64,000 bases of DNA, from NCBI RefSeq assembly GCF_900626145.1, contig NZ_LR130817.1, positions 1,934,543 to 1,998,542 of the forward strand, in the 5' to 3' direction. The notes under the pieces were generated by a model that searched no databases, had not been told where the DNA came from, and saw only the letters and a list, made by a program, of their open reading frames with translations. Each line of letters starts with the position of its first letter. The first letter of the stretch is position 1. This stretch comes from Intestinimonas timonensis (GTDB lineage Bacteria; Bacillota; Clostridia; Oscillospirales; Oscillospiraceae). The position numbers were made by a program, and so were the translations under genes. Positions 16,384 to 23,650 of the stretch are shown here, piece after piece.

Positions 16384-18585
16384 ATGAAGCTCGGAAAACG
16401 GCTGCTGCCGATCCTGCTCACCCTGAGCATGGCGGCATCCATGCTCCCCGCCGCTGCCCTGGCCGCCGAGGCCGACACCGGTGAGAAGCATATCACCATC
16501 CTGGGCACCTCGGATATGCACGGCAATATCTGGGGCTTTTCCTACGAGGACAACGCCGAGACCGCCAACAACGGTATGGCCCGCCTGTACACCTACATCC
16601 AGCAGGTGCGGGCTGAGAACCCCAACACCATTCTCATCGACGCCGGTGATGACATCCAGGGCACCATCATGACCGACGACCTCTACAACAAGACCCCCGA
16701 GGAGCCTCATCCCGTCATCGCCGCCATGAACTATATGGGCTATGACGCTATGACTCTGGGCAACCACGAGTTCAACTGGGGCATCCCCACCATGCAGACC
16801 ATCCTCTCCCAGGCTGAGTTCCCCGTGCTGGCCGCCAACGTCACCGATGAGAAGGGCGAGCTGGTCACCGGCGCCGGCTGGACCATCGTTGAGCGGGACG
16901 GCGTGAAGGTGGCTATTATCGGCGTGGTCACCCCCGACGTGCCCATCTGGGACGGAGGCAAGGAGGGCATCGAAGGCGCCACCTTTGAGGCTGCCAATGT
17001 GGCCGTGGGCAAGGCCATCGACGAGATCGGCGACCAGGCCGACGTGATCGTGGTCTCCGCCCACATGGGCATGTACGCCGAGTTCGACGAGGAGGGCGGC
17101 TCCGACTCCGCCCAGAAGATCCTGGATGACAACCCGGAGATCGACGTGCTCCAGGTAGCTCACAACCACGTGGTGGTCAATGAGAAGCAGGGCGACGTGG
17201 TCATCGGAGGCGTGCGCAATGGCGGCCGTGACATTGCCCGCTTCGACCTCACCCTGGATGCCGACAACAACGTTGTGGACGCCACTGTGGAAGTGGTGGA
17301 CATGACCGATGTGACCCCCAGCCAGGAGATTCGGGACATTCCCCTGGTGGCTGAGGCCCATCAGAAGACCATCGACTACATTGCCGGCGGCACCGATGAG
17401 AGCGGCGAGCCTCTGCCTCCGCTGGGCTCCACCACCGCCAAGTTCCAGCCCGAGAACGAGATCCGCGGCATCCCCGCCGGCCGCGTCATGGACACCGCCG
17501 TCATGGACCTCATCAACAAGGTCCAGCTGGAGAACTCCGGCGCCGACGTCTCCGCCGCCGCTCTCTTCAAGGACACCAGCGACCTGCCCGAGGGCGACAT
17601 CAACTACGGCAACATCTTTGACATCTACAAGTTCGACAACACCCTCTACCGGGTCACCGTCACCGGTGCCGAGCTGAAGGCCTACATGGAGTGGTCCGCC
17701 GAGTGCTACAACCAGTGGAAGGAAGGGGACATCAACATCTCCTTCGATCCCGAGTACCCCGACTACCTCTACGACATGTTTGCCGGCGTGGAGTACGAGA
17801 TCGACCTGTCCCAGCCCAAGGGTGAGCGCATCAAGAACGTCATGTTCAAGGGTGAACCCCTCCAGGACGATCAGACTCTGACTCTGGCTGTGAACAACTA
17901 CCGCTACTCCTCCGCTCTGAAGAGCGAGGGTCTCGTCTCCGGCACCAAGGAGTGGGAGTCCTCCAACTCCATCCGCGACATGATCGTGGCTTACTTTGCC
18001 GAGCACTCCCCCGTGGCCCCCGAGGTAGACAACAACTGGAAGATCGTGGGCGTGGACCTGAACGAGGATGATCCCCGCCGGGCTGAGATCATCGGCTACA
18101 TCAACGACGGCCTGCTGGATCCTCCCTATGCTGAGAGCTACAACCTGGCCGACTACGACGCCCTGGTGACTGAGGCTCAGGCCAACGCCGCTGCCCAGGC
18201 CAACAACATCAGCGTGGACGGCACCGCCGTGGGCAAGGCCTTCACCTACACCGTGGAAGCTGCTGACGGCGCCGTCACCTACTACCGTCTCCGTGACATC
18301 GCCTTCGCTGTGAAGGGCACCGCCGCCGCCTTCGACGTGTCCTGGGACAACGGCGTGGTCCTCACTGTGGGCGGTACCTACACCGCCGAGGCCGTGACCG
18401 ACAGCAACATGTCCCCCGCCGCCGTGGAGACCACCCTGTCCGCCCAGGTGGACGTCCAGACCGTGGAGGTCCCCGCCGCCCTCCTGAATCCTGGCAACTA
18501 CTGCGTCACCGCTGAGGGCCTGGCCACCCTGCTGGGTGCCACCGTTACCGTCACCGACGGCGTCCTCAACATCGCTACCAAGTAA
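16384..18585 (+). CDS. Secreted 5'-nucleotidase / 2',3'-cyclic phosphodiesterase family protein
   Basis: 733 residues, exported (signal peptide to about ALA-AEAD, residue 28). Residues about 35-290 form the calcineurin-like metallophosphatase: LGTSDMHGN, DAGDD, GNHEFNWG, SAHMGMY and AHNHVVV carry the two-metal ligands. Residues about 350-560 form the 5'-nucleotidase C-terminal domain that binds the nucleoside (GRVMDTAVMDLIN, FDIYKFDNTL). The last 130 residues contain a copper-amine-oxidase-N-like stalk domain (TYYRLRDIAFAVKGTAAAF, then DVSWDNG), probably for wall association. It would salvage nucleosides and phosphate from extracellular nucleotides. Monocistronic, with promoter and terminator. 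Confidence 0.9.
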   Translation: MKLGKRLLPILLTLSMAASMLPAAALAAEADTGEKHITILGTSDMHGNIWGFSYEDNAETANNGMARLYTYIQQVRAENPNTILIDAGDDIQGTIMTDDLYNKTPEEPHPVIAAMNYMGYDAMTLGNHEFNWGIPTMQTILSQAEFPVLAANVTDEKGELVTGAGWTIVERDGVKVAIIGVVTPDVPIWDGGKEGIEGATFEAANVAVGKAIDEIGDQADVIVVSAHMGMYAEFDEEGGSDSAQKILDDNPEIDVLQVAHNHVVVNEKQGDVVIGGVRNGGRDIARFDLTLDADNNVVDATVEVVDMTDVTPSQEIRDIPLVAEAHQKTIDYIAGGTDESGEPLPPLGSTTAKFQPENEIRGIPAGRVMDTAVMDLINKVQLENSGADVSAAALFKDTSDLPEGDINYGNIFDIYKFDNTLYRVTVTGAELKAYMEWSAECYNQWKEGDINISFDPEYPDYLYDMFAGVEYEIDLSQPKGERIKNVMFKGEPLQDDQTLTLAVNNYRYSSALKSEGLVSGTKEWESSNSIRDMIVAYFAEHSPVAPEVDNNWKIVGVDLNEDDPRRAEIIGYINDGLLDPPYAESYNLADYDALVTEAQANAAAQANNISVDGTAVGKAFTYTVEAADGAVTYYRLRDIAFAVKGTAAAFDVSWDNGVVLTVGGTYTAEAVTDSNMSPAAVETTLSAQVDVQTVEVPAALLNPGNYCVTAEGLATLLGATVTVTDGVLNIATK

Positions 18586-18603
18586 CACGGTCCAGAAGTG
18601 AAA

Positions 18604-18645
18604 AACCGGCCTGCCGCTCACTGCGGCAGGCCGGTTCCTTTTTTC
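18604..18645 (+). terminator. Terminator of the 5'-nucleotidase gene
   Basis: Perfect 14-bp stem (18604-18617 with 18623-18636), loop TCACT, then CCTTTTTTC. Confidence 0.92.
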
Positions 18646-18657
18646 TCCACAGACGAA

Positions 18658-18690
18658 AAGTGCCCGCCCGGTCAAACCGGGCGGGCACTT
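18658..18690 (-). terminator. Terminator of the Cys-rich protein gene
   Basis: Perfect 15-bp stem (18658-18672 with 18676-18690) and a 3-base loop. On the minus strand it is followed by TTCG after a TTTT stretch that includes the stem end. It faces the terminator at 18604-18645. Confidence 0.8.
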
Positions 18691-18709
18691 AGAAAATCAG
18701 ATCTGAGGC

Positions 18710-19174
18710 TTACTCCTCGTCGTGGTCGTGACCACAGCCGCAGTCACAGCCGCAGCCGTCCTCATCGTCACAGTCGCAGTCGTCGGACACGGCGAACTGG
18801 CTGTGGCAGTTGGGGCACTCGATGACACCGGCCTCCAGCACATCCTCATCGATGACCAGGGGCTCCTGGCAGTTGGGGCACTCGACCTCAAAGAAGTCGT
18901 CCTCGTCATCCTCGCCGCAGCAGCACTCGTCTTCGTCCTCGTCCTCATCGTCCTCGTAGAGGATCTCCTCCACATCGGCCAGGTCGTCGGACACGGCGTC
19001 CAGCTCCTCGCCCAGGGCGGTGGTGTTCTCCTCCAGGTCCTCGATGGACATGCCCATCTCCTCCAGGATGTCGATGATGACGGAGATCAGCTTACCCTCC
19101 TTGGACTTCTCGGTGTCGATGGCGAGGCCGTCGGCCAGACCCTTCAGATAAGCGACCTTCTCGGTGATCGTCAT
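18710..19174 (-). CDS. Acidic zinc-ribbon protein with Cys/Asp/His-rich tail (CD1247-type)
   Basis: 154-residue cytoplasmic protein, very acidic. Residues 1-70 are helical (MTITEKVAYLKGLADGLAID, then ILEEMGMSIEDLEENTT), matching the N-terminal domain shared with a group of clostridial proteins named after CD1247. An Asp/Glu-rich linker with CCCGEDDEDD leads to a zinc ribbon (VECPNCQEPLV and IECPNCHSQF), and the tail alternates Cys, Asp, Gly and His (DCDCDDEDGCGCDCGCGHDHDEE region), a likely metal-binding segment. It lies 56 nt downstream of efp on the same strand. Function not established. Confidence 0.75.
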   Translation of the reverse strand: MTITEKVAYLKGLADGLAIDTEKSKEGKLISVIIDILEEMGMSIEDLEENTTALGEELDAVSDDLADVEEILYEDDEDEDEDECCCGEDDEDDFFEVECPNCQEPLVIDEDVLEAGVIECPNCHSQFAVSDDCDCDDEDGCGCDCGCGHDHDEE

Positions 19175-19230
19175 AATAAACTCTCCTTATCCATGCGGCC
19201 ACAAAGGGCCTGGTTATCGGGATCCAAGAC

Positions 19231-19797
19231 TTATTTCTTGCAGCGCTCCAGGTACTCGCCGGACCGGGTGTCGATCTTGATCTTGTCGCCGGGGTTGATG
19301 AAGAGGGGCACCTTGATCTCAGTGCCGGTCTCCAAGGTGGCGGGCTTGGTCACGTTGGTGGCGGTGTCGCCGCGGAAGCCGGGATCGGTCTCGGTGACCT
19401 CCAGCTCCACGAAGGTGGGGGGCTCGACCATGAAGATCTTGCCCTTGTAGCTGTTGATCTTGCAGGGCATGTTCTCCTTGACGAAGCGGAAGTCGTCGCC
19501 CAGGGTGTCCTTGCTCACGGGGACCAGGTCGTAGGTCTCGGGGTCCATGAAGTAGTACAGGTCGCCGTCGTTGTAGCTGTACTCCATGTCCTTGCGCTCC
19601 ACGTAGGCGGTCTCGAACTTGGCGGTGGGGTTGAAAGAGGTCTCGGTGACAGCGCCGGTCATGACGTTCTTCATCTTGGTCCGCACGAAAGCGGCGCCCT
19701 TGCCGGGCTTCACGTGCTGGAACTCCACGACCTGCATGACCTGACCGTCCATCTCGAAGGTCACGCCGTTACGGAAATCACTGGCAGTAATAGGCAT
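19231..19797 (-). CDS. efp: Elongation factor P
   Basis: 188 residues, standard three-domain EF-P. It binds between the ribosomal P and E sites and rescues stalling at proline runs. Domain I carries the tip loop [11 protein letters not shown], with the lysine that is modified in some bacteria; whether it is modified here is not shown. Domains II and III follow ([17 protein letters not shown], then [21 protein letters not shown]). GGAGG lies 10 nt before the ATG. It has its own promoter (19877-19905) downstream of an Xaa-Pro peptidase gene, a common pairing in Firmicutes. Confidence 0.97.
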   Translation of the reverse strand: MPITASDFRNGVTFEMDGQVMQVVEFQHVKPGKGAAFVRTKMKNVMTGAVTETSFNPTAKFETAYVERKDMEYSYNDGDLYYFMDPETYDLVPVSKDTLGDDFRFVKENMPCKINSYKGKIFMVEPPTFVELEVTETDPGFRGDTATNVTKPATLETGTEIKVPLFINPGDKIKIDTRSGEYLERCKK

Positions 19798-19876
19798 TGG
19801 TACTCATCCTCCAAAAGAAGCATCTGTTTTTCCACGTTGGGGCGCAATGGCCCCTTGCCCATGAATTATCTAAGTT

Positions 19877-19905
19877 ATTTTACCCTAATATTCCCGGATT
19901 TGCAA
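19877..19905 (-). promoter_or_regulatory. Promoter of efp
   Basis: Minus strand: TTGCAA (19905-19900), 17-nt spacer, TAAAAT (19882-19877). It begins 18 nt after the stop of the upstream peptidase gene, so efp can be expressed on its own. Confidence 0.75.
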
Positions 19906-19922
19906 GGGGTTTTCCCCTACTT

Positions 19923-20987
19923 TCAGAGAATGATCAGTTCTTTGGGCGATTTGGTGATATCGATGCAGCCGTCCTCGGTCAAAACCGTCACATCTTCGAT
20001 ACGGACGCCGAACTTCCCGGGCAGATAGATGCCCGGCTCGGCGGAGACGGCGGCGCCCACGGGCAACAGGGTCTCGTCCCGGGTGTTGGCGTTGGGGGAC
20101 TCGTGGATCTCAATGCCCACGCTGTGGCCGTAGCCGTGACCGAAGTACTCGCCGTAGCCGGCGTCCTCGATGACCTTGCGGGCGGCGGCGTCGATGCTCT
20201 TGCCGGGGACGCCGGCCTTGGTGACGGCGATACCGGCCAGCTGGGCCTCCAGCACGATCTGGTAGACCTTCTTCATCTCCTCAGTGGGCTCGCCCAGGGC
20301 CACGGTGCGGGTCATGTCGGAGCAGTAGCCGCCGTAGACACAGCCGAAGTCCATGGTGATGAAGTCGCCCTTCTGGACCTTCCGCTCGCCGGGGATGGCG
20401 TGGGGCTTGCTGCCGTTGGGACCAGAGGCCACAATGGGGTCAAAGGACATGCGCATGGCGCCGAAGCGGAGCATATCGTACTGGAGCTTGGCGGCGATCT
20501 CCTGCTCGGTCATGCCGGGCTGGATGAACTTGCAGATCTCGTCAAAGGCCTTGTCAGTGATCTCCTGGGCCTTCATCATGAGAGCGATCTCCTCCTCGTC
20601 CTTGGCGGCCCGGAGGTCATTCACTAACTTCTGGGCGGGCACCAGGGCGGCAGTAAGGCCCTCCTCCCACACGTGGAAGGCGGACACCGACATGTATTCC
20701 TCCTCGAAGCCCAGCTTCTGGATGCCGTGCTTGTCGATGACCTCCTGGACCATGGCCCGGTAGTTCCGGTTCCGGTCGGTCATGGTGATCTCCGCCCCGG
20801 TGATGAGGTCGTTGGCGGCCTCAATGTAACGGGAGTCGGTGAAGTAGTAGCAGGCCTCCGGCGTCACCACCACGTTGCCCTCACCGTGGAAGCCCACGGC
20901 GTAGAACTCGCCGGGTTCACTGTTGAGCAGCATGGCGTCGATGCCGTACTCCGGCAGCTTAGCTGCGATGGCTTTGAGATGGTTCAT
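19923..20987 (-). CDS. Xaa-Pro aminopeptidase (M24 family)
   Basis: 354-residue metallopeptidase that removes the N-terminal residue before proline. Residues 1-125 form the creatinase N-terminal domain. The pita-bread catalytic domain shows the five dinuclear-metal ligands: Asp in MDFGCVYGGYCSD (two), His in HGYGHSVGIEIHE, Glu in SAEPGIYLPG and Glu in VRIEDVTVL. AAAGGA lies upstream of the ATG. Encoded directly before efp, a sensible partner since both deal with proline-containing peptides. Confidence 0.93.
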   Translation of the reverse strand: MNHLKAIAAKLPEYGIDAMLLNSEPGEFYAVGFHGEGNVVVTPEACYYFTDSRYIEAANDLITGAEITMTDRNRNYRAMVQEVIDKHGIQKLGFEEEYMSVSAFHVWEEGLTAALVPAQKLVNDLRAAKDEEEIALMMKAQEITDKAFDEICKFIQPGMTEQEIAAKLQYDMLRFGAMRMSFDPIVASGPNGSKPHAIPGERKVQKGDFITMDFGCVYGGYCSDMTRTVALGEPTEEMKKVYQIVLEAQLAGIAVTKAGVPGKSIDAAARKVIEDAGYGEYFGHGYGHSVGIEIHESPNANTRDETLLPVGAAVSAEPGIYLPGKFGVRIEDVTVLTEDGCIDITKSPKELIIL

Positions 20988-21021
20988 AACAAAGACTTCC
21001 TTTCGTCTTGATTTTGTATGA

Positions 21022-21882
21022 TCACAGGGCTTTTTTGCCGATGTATTCCAGATAGAGCTCCTTCATGGTCAGGGCATCCACATCCTGGGTACCCGCCGAC
21101 TCACAGATGATGGTGGGGCTCCAGTCCCGCCGGGCCAGCTCCTCCATGAGTGGCGCCGGGTCCGGACCGAAGTCCTCCTGGTCGAAGGTGAGGTGGACCT
21201 TCTCCCCGCCGTTGGGGGTGAAGGCGATCTTGGAAAAGTGGCTGTGGAAACGGCTGGCCCGGTCGGGACCCAACAGCTCCTCCACCCGGTCCAGCATCTT
21301 CACTGTGGCCTCCAGCCCCTCCAGCTCCCCCAGGGAGCGGGCGTAGAGGTGACCAAAGTCAATGCAGGGGAGGAGCCGCTCATCCAGCTGGCACAGCTCC
21401 AGCACCTCGTCCAGATCCCCAAGCTGGTTGATCTTGCCCATGGTCTCAGGGCACAGGGTAATGTGTCCAAAACCCTCCCCGTCACAGGCCACGATAACCT
21501 CCCGCAGGGATTTGAGGGCGATGTCCAGGGCCTCCCGCCGGGTGCGCTTCATGAGGGCACCGGTGTGGACGGTAACCCGCGTCGCCCCCATCCAGTCTGC
21601 CGCCTGACAGGCGGATAGGATGTAGCCTGTGGTCTTCTTCAGGCTCTCTGGGTCGGGATTGGCCAGGTTGATGAAGTAGGGGGCGTGTAGGGAGAGCGCG
21701 ATGCCGCTGACCTTGGCGGCTTCGCCCACGGCCCGGGCCGTCTCCTCTCCTATGTTGACCCCCTTGCCGCACTGGTATTCAAAGGCGTCCAGCCCCCGTT
21801 CCGCCAGCCAGGCGGGGTATTTGACCGAACTCTTACCCTTATAGTTTTCCGCCTGCCCAGCGGGTCCAAATCGTACGCTGAT
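21022..21882 (-). CDS. nfo: Endonuclease IV (AP endonuclease family 2), apparent ATC start
   Basis: 286-residue TIM-barrel DNA repair nuclease that cuts 5' of abasic sites using three Zn ions. Visible ligand motifs are SLHAPYFINLA, VTVHTGAL, LCPETMGKINQLG, CIDFGHLYAR, RFHSHFSKIAF and ICESAGTQDVD. The family begins with a short strand like ISVRFGPAG. Here that point is ATC (21882-21880), with AGGAG (21894-21890) exactly 7 nt upstream. The only upstream in-frame ATG (21942) lies well inside the preceding gene and adds 20 implausible residues. A rare AUC start, or an error in that base, are both possible. It starts 4 nt after the yqeG stop. Confidence 0.85.
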   Translation of the reverse strand: MSVRFGPAGQAENYKGKSSVKYPAWLAERGLDAFEYQCGKGVNIGEETARAVGEAAKVSGIALSLHAPYFINLANPDPESLKKTTGYILSACQAADWMGATRVTVHTGALMKRTRREALDIALKSLREVIVACDGEGFGHITLCPETMGKINQLGDLDEVLELCQLDERLLPCIDFGHLYARSLGELEGLEATVKMLDRVEELLGPDRASRFHSHFSKIAFTPNGGEKVHLTFDQEDFGPDPAPLMEELARRDWSPTIICESAGTQDVDALTMKELYLEYIGKKAL

Positions 21883-21886
21883 ACGA

Positions 21887-22396
21887 TCACTCCTTCCTCG
21901 TCCGGTGCCGTCCCAGAGCCCGGAAAGGCTCTTCCACGGCATACCGGAGGTAGCGGCCGGGATTGCCAGCCAGCTCTATGGGCTCCACCATGAGGGCAAG
22001 CACCCCCGTCCGCTTGGCACCCAGAATATCGGTAAAGATCTGATCTCCCACCATGGCCGTCTGGGCACTGGTGCGCCCCATCTGCTCCATGGCTCGGAGA
22101 AAGCCACCGGATTTGGGTTTGCCCGCATGGCCCAGGAAGGCGATACCCAGAGCTTTGGCAAAATGCTCCGGCCGTTTGGGCTTACGGCTATTGGAGAGGA
22201 GAAACAGGTCCACCCCTGCTGTAGCCAAATCATCCTTCCAGGCCAGAAGGGCCGGGTCGGGCTCCGGCTGGCCGTATTTGGCCAGGGTGTTGTCCAGATC
22301 GGCCAGCAGCAGGGTGATCCCCCGCTCGGCCAGGGCTTTGCCGTCGATCTGATAGATGGAGGGATAGACCCCGTCCGGGATAAGAGAAAAAGCCAT
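21887..22396 (-). CDS. yqeG: YqeG-family HAD phosphatase
   Basis: 169-residue HAD subclass IIIA phosphatase. Motif I is LLADLDNTLAKY, motif II LLSNSRKPKR, the motif III lysine is in GKPKSGGF and motif IV is MVGDQIFTDILGAKR. Related to phosphatidylglycerophosphate phosphatases, though the substrate of bacterial YqeG is not settled. ATG 22396 was chosen because GAGGT lies 6 nt upstream and the family begins at this point; longer frames run into the divergent promoter region. First gene of a two-gene operon with endonuclease IV. Confidence 0.9.
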   Translation of the reverse strand: MAFSLIPDGVYPSIYQIDGKALAERGITLLLADLDNTLAKYGQPEPDPALLAWKDDLATAGVDLFLLSNSRKPKRPEHFAKALGIAFLGHAGKPKSGGFLRAMEQMGRTSAQTAMVGDQIFTDILGAKRTGVLALMVEPIELAGNPGRYLRYAVEEPFRALGRHRTRKE

Positions 22397-22479
22397 GCTG
22401 CACCTCATGAAACTGATCTTGTCCGCATAGACTGCATTATACCAGTTTCCAACAAAATGGACAAGGGGGAGCAATGCGC

Positions 22480-23253
22480 ATGGGAACGAGATCCCAACTG
22501 ATTCTGGCCGTCCCGCCGGAGGATGTGACGGCGGCTCAGACCTACGGCCTCACGCTGGCTCACGTGGCCTACCGGGTGGGGGGAGGCCCCCACCTGTTCC
22601 GGTCCAACCTGCCCATCCCGGTGCGGGGCGGACTCATGTACATCGACGACAGCGGCTTTGACGGCCGTGGCACTCCTGACACCTTCTGTCAGGAGGTGGT
22701 CCGGGAGTGTTCCGCCCGTGGCTTCGGGGGCATCATCTGCGCCTTTGACCGGAACCTCCCCCTGCTCGCCGCCATTGTAACCCAGCTGGGGCCCATGCTG
22801 GCCCGGCAGAGCCGGAGCTTTTATGTCTCAGAGCCCTATGGCCGCCATACTGCCACCGGCCGTGTCCTGATCCCCACCGCTCTCTCCGGCGGAAGCCTGC
22901 GGCAGCGGCTCAGTGAGGCAGCGGAGCGCTACGGAACCGGCCGGGTGGCTCTGGCGGTGGAGCGGTCGGCGGAGGACTTTTTCCTCCCCTCCCCCAACGG
23001 CCAGGGCCGCCCCCTCACCCGGGAGGAATTGGCGGCCAAGCGGAAAGAGCTCTCCCCATCCATCTTCTTCTCCGATGAGCTGTGCGCCCGATATTTCACC
23101 TACATGAACCGGCAGAGCGGCGCCCACTTTGTCCTCTTCGACGATGCCGGCTCCATCCGGAAAAAGCTGCGGCTGGCCGAGGCCATGGGCATTGACCGGG
23201 CACTGTTCTTCTACCCCGAGGTGTCCGACCTCCTGCCGGACATATTAGGCTGA
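22480..23253 (+). CDS. Unrecognised cytoplasmic protein
   Basis: 257 residues, no signal peptide and no membrane segment. The order of strands and helices (GGLMYIDDSGFDG, then GFGGIICAFDRN, GRVLIPTALSGG, GRVALAVERSAEDFFLP, HFVLFDDAGSI and GIDRALFFYPEVSDLL) suggests a TIM-barrel related to glycosidase-like folds, but I cannot name a family. ATG 22480 was chosen over 22474 because GGGGGAG ends 8 nt before it. Divergent from yqeG with about 80 nt between, convergent with rpsU. Confidence 0.7.
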   Translation: MGTRSQLILAVPPEDVTAAQTYGLTLAHVAYRVGGGPHLFRSNLPIPVRGGLMYIDDSGFDGRGTPDTFCQEVVRECSARGFGGIICAFDRNLPLLAAIVTQLGPMLARQSRSFYVSEPYGRHTATGRVLIPTALSGGSLRQRLSEAAERYGTGRVALAVERSAEDFFLPSPNGQGRPLTREELAAKRKELSPSIFFSDELCARYFTYMNRQSGAHFVLFDDAGSIRKKLRLAEAMGIDRALFFYPEVSDLLPDILG

Positions 23254-23263
23254 AAAAAATACG

Positions 23264-23293
23264 AAAGCCCAGCGCCTTACGGCGCTGGGCTTT
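23264..23293. terminator. Bidirectional terminator between the unrecognised gene and rpsU
   Basis: Perfect 13-bp stem (23264-23276 with 23281-23293), loop TTAC. The minus strand continues into seven Ts (for rpsU); the plus side has only TTT in the stem end. Confidence 0.88.
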
Positions 23294-23300
23294 ATGCGCA

Positions 23301-23483
23301 TCAATAGAACTTCTTACGGTTCTTACGGGCGGCCTCGGACTTCTTGCGGCGCTTGACACTGGGACTCTCGTAGTGCTCGCGCTTACGCACCTCAGCCAGC
23401 ACTCCGGACTTGGCGCAGCTACGCTTAAAACGCTTCAGAGCGCTCTCCAGAGACTCGTTTTCTCTCACATGGACTTCCGACAT
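23301..23483 (-). CDS. rpsU: 30S ribosomal protein S21
   Basis: 60 residues, a complete S21: [20 protein letters not shown], then [20 protein letters not shown] and a basic tail. S21 helps pair the mRNA Shine-Dalgarno with 16S rRNA. A consensus promoter and strong GGAGGGAGG ribosome site precede it. Monocistronic here. Confidence 0.97.
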   Translation of the reverse strand: MSEVHVRENESLESALKRFKRSCAKSGVLAEVRKREHYESPSVKRRKKSEAARKNRKKFY

Positions 23484-23555
23484 CTATTTCCCCTCCCTCC
23501 GAAGTGATGGGAGAACCACCACATAAAGGGCCATATTTATGGCTTTAACAGTAGT

Positions 23556-23584
23556 ATTATATGCAATTCTGCGGTACTTGTCAA
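23556..23584 (-). promoter_or_regulatory. Promoter of rpsU
   Basis: Minus strand: consensus TTGACA (23584-23579), 17-nt spacer, consensus TATAAT (23561-23556). The leader of about 65 nt contains GCCATAAATATGGC, an inverted repeat. Confidence 0.92.
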
Positions 23585-23650
23585 GAGGTCAATTCCGCCG
23601 TGTCCGTGCTCTTTTTCCACAAGCGGTGGAAAAAGGTACGAGACCCATAT

